Origin: Pezicula radicicola
Lineage: Eukaryota; Ascomycota; Leotiomycetes; Helotiales; Dermateaceae
DNA length: 64,000 nucleotides
Direction: 5' to 3'
Assembly (NCBI GenBank): GCA_003008705.1
Contig: PDUO01000015.1
Coordinates: forward strand, 439,290-503,289
Part shown: positions 10,611-21,494 of the stretch, one piece after another
Position numbering within the stretch: position 1 is the first letter of the stretch
Layout of the letters: each line of letters opens with the position of its first letter
Program-made: the position numbers and the translations under genes
The notes under the pieces: model-generated
Told to the model about the DNA's origin: nothing
Databases searched by the model: none
What the model saw: only the letters and a program-made list of their open reading frames with translations

Positions 10611-13600
10611 ATGAAGCTAGTTTCGTTTCTTGCCGGTCTCTGCACCTTTGTTGCCGTCGTTAACGGACTTGGCCAAGCGCCAGTTTTGTCCACCACAACG
10701 CCCCAAAATGCCTCTTCTCTCCTCCAACTTGCGGGCTCTGGTGCCAATGGCCAGATCCTAGTGAGCTCTGACGACTGGTTTGGTGTCCTGCGCGCGGCGG
10801 AAGACCTAGCGACTGATTTTGGCAAAGTTACGGGGAGTAACTTGACTCTGGCTAACTGGAATGGAGGTGATGCGAGCAGTTCTAAAAGAGGTGCTAGGAG
10901 AAGTCTAGCTGAGCATAATATAACCACTACCAGCGGTGGCGAGACCACGGTTTTCTATGGTTATAATCCTGTTACAAATAATGTTAATGTAGGTCTGCTC
11001 CACGACGTTCTTAGGTCAAGAGTAACTAATTTCGAGATCTCAGTATACTACTGGCCCAGTGGTCAACATCACTGGCCCAACACTACAAGATAGCACCACG
11101 GCAAACACAGTAATCATCGCAGGCACAATTGACAAATCGTCGGTAATCAATTCCCTCATCAGCAGCGGCAAAATTGATGTCTCAGCCATCACTGGTCAAT
11201 GGGAATCCTTCATCTCCGAAGTCATCGATTCTCCTCTGCCGGGCATTGACCAAGCCTTGGTGATTGCGGGTAGTGATTTGAGAGGTACTGTTTTTGGCCT
11301 CTATGACGTTAGTGAACAGATTGGGGTCAGCCCCTGGTACTTCTTCGCCGATGTACCTGTGAGAAATCAAAGCGGTGTATGGGCGCTGGGCGGGAAGAAG
11401 GTCCAGGGTTCGCCGAGTGTAAAATATCGCGGGATATTTATTAATGATGAACAACCTGGTCTCACGAATTGGATCAAGTGAGTTATTTTCCTTTCCTTCA
11501 ATCTCTTTGCGTTTTAAAAGTAGAGGTAGAAAATGAATGATTCTAACTGGGAGAAGTGAGAATTATTCTCCTGGAAAATACGGACCCGGCTTTAATCACT
11601 TCTTCTACTCGCATGTTTTTGAACTGTTGTTGAGGCTTAGGGCGAATTATTTGTGGCCGGCTATGTGGGCTAGTATGTTTAATGTGGATGATTATGAAAA
11701 TCAGCCGCTAGCTGATGCTTTCGGTATTGTAATGGGGACTAGTCATACCGGTGAGTTACATCCTGTCTTCCTCGCAACCATAATTTCAAGGAACTCAACT
11801 AATTATTTCCACAGAGCCATTTATGCGAGCCACAAATGAATGTAAGCACTTCCTAATTTGTGTAGTAAGTAAACTGTGAGCTGAAAATTGTGCAGGGGGA
11901 ACATTTGGTTCCCAATACGGCGGCAACGGCCAATGGGAATATGATACCAACAACGCCTCCCTTATCCCTTTCTTCACCTACGGTGCCCAACGTGCCGCGC
12001 CGTATATTGGCAATTCTCTTATCACCATGGCCATGCGCGGTTCTGGAGATACAGCAATTGACCTCACACAGGCCGAAGCAATCCAAGTTCTTGAAAATGT
12101 CGTAGCTGAACAAACAAAGATCTTGGGCAACGTTTTCAACGGAACCGACGTAGAGGATATTCCTCAGATGTGGTGTTTGTACAAAGAGGTTCAGGGTTAC
12201 TTCGAGGCGGGCATGACTGTCCCAGAATACATCACGTTACTATGGAGTGATGATAATTGGGGAAATTTGCGGAGGACACCGCTAACTAATGAAACTGATA
12301 GGAGTGGCGGCGCTGGTGAGTAGATTTTTGTCTAAAATGCTCAAGATGTGCTGACCTGAGATAGGTATTTACTACCATGTTGATTACGTTGGAGTAAGTC
12401 CTATGTAGCAGATTGAGCGGCTGTAGAAACTGATTGATTTTAGGATCCACGAGATTACAAATGGATCAACACAATCCAGCTAGAGAAAACAGTAGAGCAG
12501 ATGCAACTCGCCTATCAGCGCCAAGCAAACCGTATTTGGATCCTCAATGTCGGTGACTTAAAACCCCTCGAGATCCCAATAAACCACTTCTTAGATCTCG
12601 CTTACGATACACCGCAATGGGACTACGACAGTGTCTCAACCTGGCTTGGAGCCTGGGCAACGCGTGAATTCGGAGCCGAGCTCGCTTCAGATATCTCCTC
12701 TGTGGTGGACACTTATGGCATGTATGCTGCACGTCGAAAGTACGAACTAATTGATCCCACGGTTTACAGTCTAATCAATTATAATGAAGCGGATACAGTT
12801 CTTGCTCAGTGGGCTTCGTTGGCTGATCAGGCCAATGCAATTTATGCTCAATTGGATAGTGCAAGTCAGCCGGCATTCTACGAGATGGTTCTTCAACCCG
12901 TACTAGGTGGACAGGTAGTTCATGAAATCTATATTGGAGCTGCACGAAATAAACTATATACAGAGCAGAAGAGGAACGCAGCAAATACTGTAGCCCAGGA
13001 TGTGCTAACCAGTTTCAACCAAGACCACAACCTAACACAAACATATCACAATTTACTAAACGGGAAATGGAACCACATGTTAGATCAGACACATCTCGGA
13101 TACAACTACTGGCAACAACCAATGCGAAACGCACTCCCACCCCTTTCCTGGGTTCAAACACTCGAGACTTCTCTCGCAGGCAACATAGGTGTCAGTATCG
13201 AAGGATCAAACGCAACCGTATCCGGCGACGACATGTATCACTCACTATCCAGCAACGTACTAACCCTCCCACCCATGGATCCTTATGGTCCATCGTCCCG
13301 CTGGATCGACATCTTCGCACGCGGTACATCCAGTTGTTCATGGAACCTGTCACTATCCGAACCATGGGTAACAGCAACACCCAGCACTGGCACAACAGGA
13401 GTAAACAGTACCGACACCCGAATCTACCTAACAGTAGATTGGAACTCTCCCCTCATAAACACAACAACCATAACAATAAAGATAACCTCATCCTGCGGAT
13501 CAGCCTGGGGAAACTATGGATCCCCCAAAGTACTCCTCCCTATAAACGCAACATCAATTCCATCAAACTTCACAAACGGATTCGTAGAATCAGACGGTCA

Positions 13601-14195
13601 TATCTCAATAGAAGCAGAACACGCATCTGAAAATACCACCATTAACGGAATCGGATATATTACCCTTCCAAACTACGGTCGTACACTCTCAGGCATAACC
13701 CTGAACACACCCTTAGCCCCAACCCAAGAAGTAGGCACGGGACCCTACCTCCTCTACAACTTCTACACCTTCACCCCCGTCTCCAACGCAAACATAACCC
13801 TCTACATCTCCCCCTCCTTAAACAACCTCGGACCATCCCGACCCCTAAAATACGCCATAAGCCTCGACTCCGAAGTCCCCCAAGAAATCCAATTCATAGC
13901 CAATACCACAAATGGAAATCTACCTACTGGATGGACCGGGGCTGTTTCTGATAGTATTTGGGGTTTACGTTCGGGTAATAGTACTACTACTGTTCATGAT
14001 TTTAGCGAGACTGGAAGCCATGAATTAAGGATTTGGGCGCTTGAACCAGGTATTGTTTTTCAGAAGGTGGTTGTTGATTTGGGGGGTGTTAGACAAAGTT
14101 ATTTAGGTCCGCCGGAGAGTTTTTGGGTTGGTGATGGGGGGAGTGATGAGGAAGGAGGTGGGTATTACGGGACGAATTTTACACAGGGGATTTAA
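10611..14195 (+). CDS. Glycoside hydrolase family 115 (xylan alpha-1,2-glucuronidase)
   Basis: Seven exons (10611-10988, 11044-11477, 11554-11750, 11815-11841, 11896-12315, 12365-12393, 12444-14195) give 1078 residues. The start is chosen for its signal peptide (MKLVSFLAGLCTFVAVVNG). GH115 features in order: DDWFGVLRAAEDLATDFGKV, ALVIAGSDLRGTVFGLYDVS, SPWYFFADVPV, KYRGIFINDEQPGL, FELLLRLRANYLWPAMWAS, IVMGTSHTEPFMRA across the 27-nt microexon, ITLLWSDDNWGNLRR and YHVDYVGDPRDYKWINT. The C-terminal beta-rich part (HISIEAEHAS) is the usual GH115 C-domain. The enzyme removes (4-O-methyl)glucuronic acid from glucuronoxylan, outside the cell. Several N-x-S/T sites fit secretion. The third intron boundary (11553 or 11556) is ambiguous by one codon. 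Catalytic residues were not assigned. Confidence 0.92.
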
Positions 14196-14722
14196 AGGGG
14201 TGGGTTGGTGGATATTTAGGTTGGTAGGTAGATGTGCTGTTTATGAATAATGCTATGTATATTATCTATGCGAATTAAGCCGGTAATACCTAGAATTTGG
14301 GTGAAGTTGGTGAGGTGAGTGACTTAGATTAAATGAGTTTTCTGAATTAAGCGACCTGCTTACTTACTGTAGGCAAAGTAGTGTTATAAATATTCTGTGA
14401 AGAGCAAGTAGAGCTTGAGGCTAGCTATAAGTAGTAATTAAGAGCAAATAGGAAATACAGTCACATAAATATTCTGATTAACATCATTTATATATGCATG
14501 AGGTATCTACATACATTAAGTATAGAAGCTACCTACTAAATAGCCAATTTTACTTTACTTTATTCTAAGCGTTCTTAAGTGCTACGCCAGTTACTGCATA
14601 TATGTCATATCAATCATCTGTCCAAACCATCCAAACCACAAATAAATAAAAAACATTAACTCCTCGCAACATAAAACACCAAATCTCCAATCGCGCCATA
14701 ATACTGAAATTGCTTCAAAATC
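14196..14722. other. Convergent 3' region between GH115 and GT2 genes
   Basis: About 530 bases, AT-rich, shared 3' flank of two converging genes. A short reading frame continuing the GT2 product past its stop (14656-14720, minus) has no good splice donor, so it was not added. Nothing else seen. Confidence 0.6.
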
Positions 14723-17253
14723 TCAACTAATATCAACAGCCGTGACAAAGAAACTTCCAAAAAACAACAAAACCGTATAAGCAGTAACAGTAGAATACTG
14801 TAACTCATGCCAAAAAGTAGTCTTAGCATACCGTTGCTTCTTCCAATGTTCCTTCGGTCTCGCAATCCCCGTTTTCGGATCTCTGTCTAACAAGTCTTCG
14901 CGATCAGGCATCGTGGGTGGCCATATACAATATCGAATTGGACTCGCGCATCCTGTTAGTGCTATTAACCAAAGACAAGGTGGCCAAAAAGCGTGAGTGA
15001 GGAGATAAACGAGACAATTGTTGAGGGATGTAGAGTTTATGATTCCGGTTACGGTTGAGAGGGCAACGGCTGTTATTACGAAGATGATGTAGAGGAGATG
15101 AAGATAGACATCGCAGTCCCAGAGGAATACTTTGAGACGTCGGAATAGAGGAGCGCGGGTTGCGGGATCGCGTTCGTTGAGTTCGGATTTTACGGAGCCT
15201 GAGGATGAGAAGGCCATTGTTTTTCTGCCGAGCCAGGAGGGGAGGATGAAGGATCGGATTATTGTCATGGCGTGGTAGGGTGCCATCCACATTTGTGCAC
15301 CGGTGTCACGTTGTGCGAGACGGTATCCGGATGGGAGGTAGGTGATCCATTCGTTGAGGCGAGTTAGTGCTAGGTTTGCGAAGCAGAGACGTAGTTGCCA
15401 GCGAAGTTCGCTTGTTGATGAGTATGCTACTAGTTGACCTCCTGAGATAAGGACGATTGGGATGGTGAGAAGGGCGACGAGAAGGAAGATCTTGAAGAAG
15501 GCGTCGATGGCGAAGACGAAGGCGGAGAGCCGTGCGAAAAATGACATCCCTTTTACGAGGTCGCCGTAGAGGCAGAATTTGAGCTTGAGGGCTGTTTGAA
15601 GCGTACCGAGGGTCCAGCGGGTACGTTGCTTGAGATGACCCGTGTATGTCTCAGGAACTGTACCGTACCTAGATGGACAACGTTAGTATTTGCAAGGAAT
15701 TCGAAATCTCACTTAAATTCTCTTTGAGAGTTTACTCACTGTAGGGCTTCATGACAAAAGGCGGTTTTCCAACCAGAACCGAGCAGAAGCGAGGAAGTGT
15801 AGGTATCCTCCGCCAAGGAACCCACGGGCCAGCCACCAATGTCCTCGAGAGCCTTGCGACGAATGGCATAACCAGAGCCAGTGCACCAAGCTACCCCATT
15901 TGCATCTTTGGTGGGTTCCATAACGTGAACGAAGGTATCAAGTGATTGTACGAGAGGGTCATTATCAGGGATGTTGTAGAAAAGCTTAGCACGTTAGCTG
16001 GCATCACATATCAAGGACTTAGAATAGCTTACCTGAGGTGGGCAGACAAGTGCCATCTTATCATCATTAACCAAGTGGGCAATAATAGCTCGAAGCCACT
16101 CGGGCTCAGGAATCATATCAGCGTCCAACGCCGCAATATATTCGCCCTCTCCACCAGGAAGTTTGGTAACAAATTTAGTCCCACCAGTCAAATTTCCAGC
16201 CTTGAAATGATGCGGGACACCTTTGATCTTGATGCGAGCGTGATAGAATAGATTCGGATATTCGACGCTCAAGTTTTTAACCCCTTCTTCCAAATCGGCG
16301 TCCTTCCCATCATCAAGAACCACGACTCGGAATCGATCCTTGGGATAATCCACGGCACAAGCAGCACGAGTCGTATCAAGGACGACGTCAACATCTTCAC
16401 CACAACATGTTATAAAAACATCGACGGTTGGAACCTCTTCGCTTACGAGGCGTAGCTTAGGTCGATTTCGGCCCCGGATTGAAAGCATTTGGTAAAGCTG
16501 GTGAAGAAGTGCAGGGCCTTTGGTGGTGAACGTTAGACTGTTTAACATGCTAAATACGGGGAAAGTGTAGAACTCACAAGCTACGCATCCTTCAGCCGCA
16601 ATGAAAAGCCATGCCATAACATATACCTTGCCGTAGGCTTGCTGAGACTGTATTGTACAATGTATACGGTAGGCGTAATATGTGAAGTACGCGGCCACAG
16701 CCAGGAACGTAAACAACGGGGAAAGTCTATATAGTCGTCGTTTCCATAGCGTGAGTAACTCTGCGTCATCATATCGGTGGATTGTCTCAATTTTGTAGTC
16801 CTTTGGGTCCTCTTTCTTGTCGAATGAAGTAGTACTGTATCGAGGGTCAAAGAAAGTCAACCCTTTTTCATTTCCCTGATAGAGTGGTGTTGGACATGCT
16901 GTTGAGCCTCCAATTGAGGAACTGAGAGATGAGTTCGATCCGCGTCTTAAAAACGCGGGATGTGGACTTCGTGGAAGTACTTGCAAATTTTGAAGGGTGT
17001 TTAGTGAGACGACCGAAGAATTGTTGGTGTGCTGAAGAAGGTTCGCCGTCGAGCCGTTAAATGAGTCCGAAGGACTGTGTGAGTACGGACTCATTGGGGG
17101 GTAAAGTGAAGTGGGAGAGGATGCTCTACTGGCAGTATTCGGACGGCTGCGAAGGTCCAGTATGTTTGTTTCTACGGTCTCTAAAGAATTATGATCCCCA
17201 CCGGAGTTATCTCTATCTGGAAACGAGAGCATTGTAATTAACTTTAATAGCAT
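14723..17253 (-). CDS. GT2: Family 2 glycosyltransferase, multi-pass membrane (FgGT2/ZtGT2-like)
   Basis: Three exons (17253-16033, 15984-15740, 15668-14723) encode about 803 residues; a second ATG at 17229 would give 795. The order is: Ser/Pro-rich cytosolic N-terminus (about 150 residues), two membrane helices, a GT2 catalytic domain, then several membrane helices. Catalytic signatures are VVVLDDGKD, the DxD-type AALDADM, AED in VGSLAEDTYTS, and QRTRW in GHLKQRTRW. This is the layout of processive beta-glycosyltransferases related to cellulose/hyaluronan/chitin synthases. It most resembles the fungal GT2 shown in Fusarium and Zymoseptoria to be needed for hyphal growth on surfaces and for plant infection; the polymer made is not known to me. 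Orthology is judged by motif order only. Confidence 0.85.
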
Positions 17254-18105
17254 ATAAGGACAACAGAAAAGGAATGAGAACGAATGTCTAGCAGTTAAGT
17301 ATAGCTGCTCTGAAAAGAGAAAAACGAGTGTGATGATAGATAAACTGGATTTTCAAGTCACTGCCACAACGTAGTTAAGTAGACTCAGCTGCAGAGCAGG
17401 GTGCTAATAGAGTGTGTGGATATTGCGAGGTCAAGGCCTGCACCGCAGCATACGATCATATCTACATACGGACATGTAGTTCTCGAATTGGAAAACCACA
17501 TCATACTGGCAAGAGGGAGATATCGGGATTGCTAGGACTTCAGTGCCGGTTCACCGATTTCATCCCTGAGTGATGCTTGTCGTGCTCACAAAACTGCATG
17601 ACGGGTAGCGCGAACGGACTTGTTCGTCTGGTTTTTTTCAACTTGGATCGCCCCAGGCACTAGACCCAGCGGCTGTATACCCAGTCATTGATGGTTTTTT
17701 AGCGCCACTTTGAGGAGATTATCTTGGAACTCTTCGATGCTATTCCTTGTGGCGCTGAGATACGTTGGACGCAGAGCCACTGAAGGGTACGCGGAATGAA
17801 AGATTATGGGGGATGACTTCATGTGAAACACTTATACACTATGTTGTATGACGGTATGATGGCTTTTTAGCAACCTGGGGACTTTACAGTACGTGGGTCT
17901 GAGCCTTTGAGCTTCTGAATTGCATGCTATTTGTACGGCCAAAGCAAACGCTGGGAAGCTGAGGTTGGACGCAAGTTTTATGGTTTCCGCTCAAATGAAG
18001 TCGAGAGTGGAAGTGAACCCATGCTATCTACATTCCCAGTTCGTTGTTGCTGGTCGGCGACGCGTGGTCTTTCGCGTCGGGGCAATCATCGCTGCAGATA
18101 AGCAT
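17254..18105. other. GT2 promoter region and transposon flank
   Basis: About 850 bases with no supported gene. The half nearest 17254 should hold the GT2 promoter. It ends at the left inverted repeat of the piggyBac-type element. Confidence 0.5.
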
Positions 18106-20104
18106 ATCCCATAGCCCGTCGAAGCGCATCACCCATGTAATTTAGTCATGTGACCCAACCCCATCAAAACTTGATAACACCATATGTTTCATATACTCTC
18201 TTTAATAAAACTACCAATATACCTCCAAAAGATACAAAACCAGACTCTACAGATCCAGGAACCTTGCGCCCTAATCTACCACCAGCTACAGAAACCGGAA
18301 CCGAATTTAAGCCCATGTATTGCCCTCCTTTCCCGAAGAAAATCAACCTCCCTCCTTATGTTGCGCCAGTAGACGCATTAGCTATCTGGAGCCTCTTTTT
18401 CCCTGTCGAGCAATTGCAGAAGATAGTCGATAATACGAATAACTATAAGCTCCGAGAGCAGAGTAGCCGGCCTCGAAATAAGGGTGGAAGGAAGTGGGTT
18501 CCGATGACTATAGAGGAGTTATACACGTTTCTTGGAATATGGATATATATAGGTTTACATATTGAGAATGGGATTCTAGACTATTGGTCAACTTCAGAGG
18601 CAATACCACAACATATTGCAATTCGTAATATAATGGGAAAAAATCATTGGGAAGATATAAGTACTAGATTATACCTTTCAGAGCCTAATGCGCCTGATGT
18701 TTTTGGGATAGTAATATATACTTTATAGCTCTTATTACTAGCTTACTAACTTATTTTTTACAATAGGTAGAACCTCTAAATACTCATATAATGTCAACTA
18801 CCGTATAACTATGGATACCAGGCCGGGATATCACAGTAGATGAAGCTATGGAGTGATTCGAGGGTAGATCAAAAGATACTCTTATTATACCAAAGAAACC
18901 AATACCAGAAGGTTATAAGATATAGTATATAGCCCAGGAAGGTTATATACTCTGTTGGTGTTGGTATAAGAAGGGTTCTAAAGCTGGAAGAGGTCCACAA
19001 GGGGTAAAGCCTCCAAAACAACTAAAGATGAATAAGACAACTACAGTAGTACTACACTTGATTTTACAACTCCCAGAGGCCCAGTCTACCTATTACGTAT
19101 ACCTAGATAATCTTTTTACAAACACAAAGCTTCTACATATACTTAAAGATTATAATATTGGAGCAACGGGTACTTGCCGAGGAGGCTCTGGTATTTTAAA
19201 GGATTTCATTGAAAAGAAGAAGAAGGATACAAGAAAAGATACTATCCCCTGGAATACCCTTTGGGTAGTACCCTCCGAAGACAATGAAGTCAATTATATA
19301 GCCTGGAAAGACAATGCTCTTGTCCTATTTCAGTCTACAATTGATAATGGAAAGGCAATAGTTAAAACTATACATAAGTACCCTTCTGAAACTTCATCAG
19401 CTACAAAGACTTCAAGAGTTCCTTTTGGAGATCAGCCTACAAAAGAATTAGAATACCCAGAGTTCGATTTCCTATATAATTACAATATGGGCCATGTGGA
19501 TAGGGTAGACCAATTAAGATCCTATAACACTGGTAATAGGTAGATTAGGAAGGGAGGTTGGTATACTATATGGTACTTCCTATTTAATATGGTTCTAGTT
19601 TACTCATATCTTCTTTCCTTTCATTCAGATATAGATAAGAGCTTAAAATTCACTTCTCAAAAGGAGTTTAGAATAGCTCTATATTCAGCTCTATTTACAA
19701 AGGCTGCAGAGTAACCTAGGAAGCGCAAAGTATATCTAATTGGACCTACAATTATAGAGCCAAGTCTACTCCATACCTCAGAGTTCCTTGGGAAGAAGAG
19801 GGATTGCTATGCCTACAAGGAAAGGGGTACTCAAAGGGAGCCTAAACAGTGCCCTGTTTTAGGTGAGATTTCAGCCAATTCTAGGGGAAAACTCCGCCCA
19901 AAATCAACTACTTGGGGTTATAAAACATACCAGGCACCTCTCTGCAAAAATGGGGATTGTTTTAAATGGTTTCATAGAGAAATAGAGGTACTATAGGCTT
20001 TTGACGTTGATTTTCAGTACACAATTCAGTGATATAAGCAATCTGATTGGCTAATAGACCCTTGTCAATTAAACGAGTTGATGCGCTTCGACGGGCTATG
20101 GGAT
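18106..20104 (+). mobile_element. piggyBac-type DNA transposon, complete but inactive
   Basis: A perfect 26-bp inverted repeat bounds the element: 18106-18131 and, reversed, 20079-20104 (outer end ATCCCATAGCCCG, inner end GAAGCGCATCA). If the first two bases are flank, the ends read CCC...GGG, which is normal for piggyBac elements. The flanking tetranucleotides are then ATAT (left) and ATAA (right), not the TTAA expected of piggyBac; the longer flanks ATAAGCAT and ATAAGAAT differ at one base. The interior is filled by one transposase gene, 19 bases after the left repeat. Confidence 0.88.
18150..19996 (+). pseudogene. piggyBac-like transposase (DDE_Tnp_1_7), broken by stop codons
   Basis: Exon 18150-18710, a 56-nt intron with a CTAAC branch (18711-18766), then one open register to 19996. 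The piggyBac N-domain (LAIWSLFFPVEQLQKIV, MTIEELYTFLGIWIYIGL) is followed by the catalytic aspartate blocks: DITVDEAM, YVYLDNLFTN and MGHVDRVDQL. A C-terminal cysteine-rich segment (RDCYAYKERG, QCPVLGE, CKNGDCFKWFH) matches the zinc-binding tail of this family. The second exon has in-frame stops at 18806 (TAA), 18854 (TGA), 18923 (TAG), 19541 (TAG) and 19712 (TAA). Each is one C-to-T or G-to-A step from CAA, CAG, CGA or TGG, as RIP would produce. There is no frameshift, so decay seems recent. 19994-19996 may be the true stop. Confidence 0.85.
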
Positions 20105-20118
20105 AAGAATGGGATCAT

Positions 20119-20137
20119 CCCCCGACGTTCTCGGGGG
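20119..20137. other. Short GC-rich hairpin
   Basis: CCCCCGA and TCGGGGG form a perfect 7-bp stem around a 5-base loop (CGTTC), 15 bases outside the right end of the piggyBac element. Function unknown; it may be chance. Confidence 0.6.
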
Positions 20138-20234
20138 TTTTGGGAAATCATCATATTTTATTTCATTTCTTGGCGTCAGCACAAAGATGTAAGCTGAAAT
20201 TGTACTGTAGTTTGCGGTGATATTATCGTTCGAA

Positions 20235-20264
20235 TTGTTGTTGTTGTTGTTGTTGTTGCTGTTG
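20235..20264. repeat. (GTT)n microsatellite
   Basis: About ten uninterrupted or near-uninterrupted GTT units. Confidence 0.85.
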
Positions 20265-21494
20265 AAGAAATGAGATTGCCGACGTTGAGAAACGAGTTAG
20301 CTAAGTTTCCCTATTTTTAGCGACGGTTGACGCCCAAAATTACCTAGTGTCAATGCTTTGCCCTCATGAAGTGATTGCCGAATATCAAAATCACATCACC
20401 TCTGCTGCACAGTCGAGCACACTGCAGAAGCATCTAACAAAAAGGAGACCCCCGCCGCAAAAAAATAAAATACGCAAAGATAAGCCCCCCCGAGTTGAGA
20501 GAAAACATTCGTTGGCCTTGTTTCACTCTGTAGATCATCTCGAAAGCTTATTGATGTTTGTTCCCATAATCACCTCATGTTAGCCCGAGTTGGGGAGTGA
20601 CCTAACCCGTTATGAGTACTCGCCGAATCTTAAAAGTTTCGAAAGTAGTACCTGTCTTTTCGCAATCTGAATAAAGATGTTGTGGTACCACTGTACTGGT
20701 AGAATTCCAGGTTTCAAGTTCTCTGTAGCTTTAAGCGAGTGTGCAAATAGGGGTTGTAGCCCGCGTCACATATCATTGCACCTGTTTGTTTGTTGAGAGC
20801 ATGTGAAGACGTCTGTCATTCAGCTCAACAAAGCATTGACTAAGAGTATCTGGGTTGATTAGCGAGCATTTTAAAGCAGAGGGGGCGAGGTAAACTCCTC
20901 GAACGATCTGTTACGCCTTTGCTGAGAATTTCGCTCATTTCTCTAGACCTTAAGTAACTTAGAACTAAAGTTGCTTACTTAATTTCAGTATACAGAACCA
21001 GTGAGCGCAAGAAGGCGCTAAATCTAATATTAGTAAAATAGCATATTCACAGACTCATTATGAAAAAAAAGACTACTTCAATCGCTCAAACCCACTGCTA
21101 GAAGCAGCAAGATAGAGCATAGATTTTACAAAATCAATTTAAAGCCAAGTGACCTTTTATCTAGTACTGTAAGGAAACACCATTGAACAACTTAAAGTGC
21201 GATAACCTCCCGAATACCCAAGCTTTTAACACAAGAATAATACTTCCTAGAAACTACCCAGCCTTCAAACCTCGTCATTTCCAATTCCACCAGCAAATGA
21301 TCTTAATCATGACAATGAAATCCTTTGTCATAGCATACTCGACAAATATCAAAATTTCCTGTTTCGCAGATGTTGTAGTGGAAGAAAAATTCTTTGACAC
21401 TACTGTTCCGACAATAATCGTAGCTGGTCCACTGTAGGGAACCCGTATTCAATGAACACAAACCCATTTTTTTCTCTCGCTTTAGATCCTTGGT

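Larger units (their letters stand above)
20105..21494. other. Gene-free stretch
   Basis: No supported gene. It contains a small GC-rich hairpin and a trinucleotide microsatellite, listed separately. Short open frames (20347-20583 and 21183-21437, plus) have no recognisable content. Confidence 0.5.

Noticed and set aside
14656..14720. C-terminal extension of GT2 (frame ending GDLVFYVARS)
   Set aside because: It would need an intron of about 24 nt, too short for the splice sites seen elsewhere.
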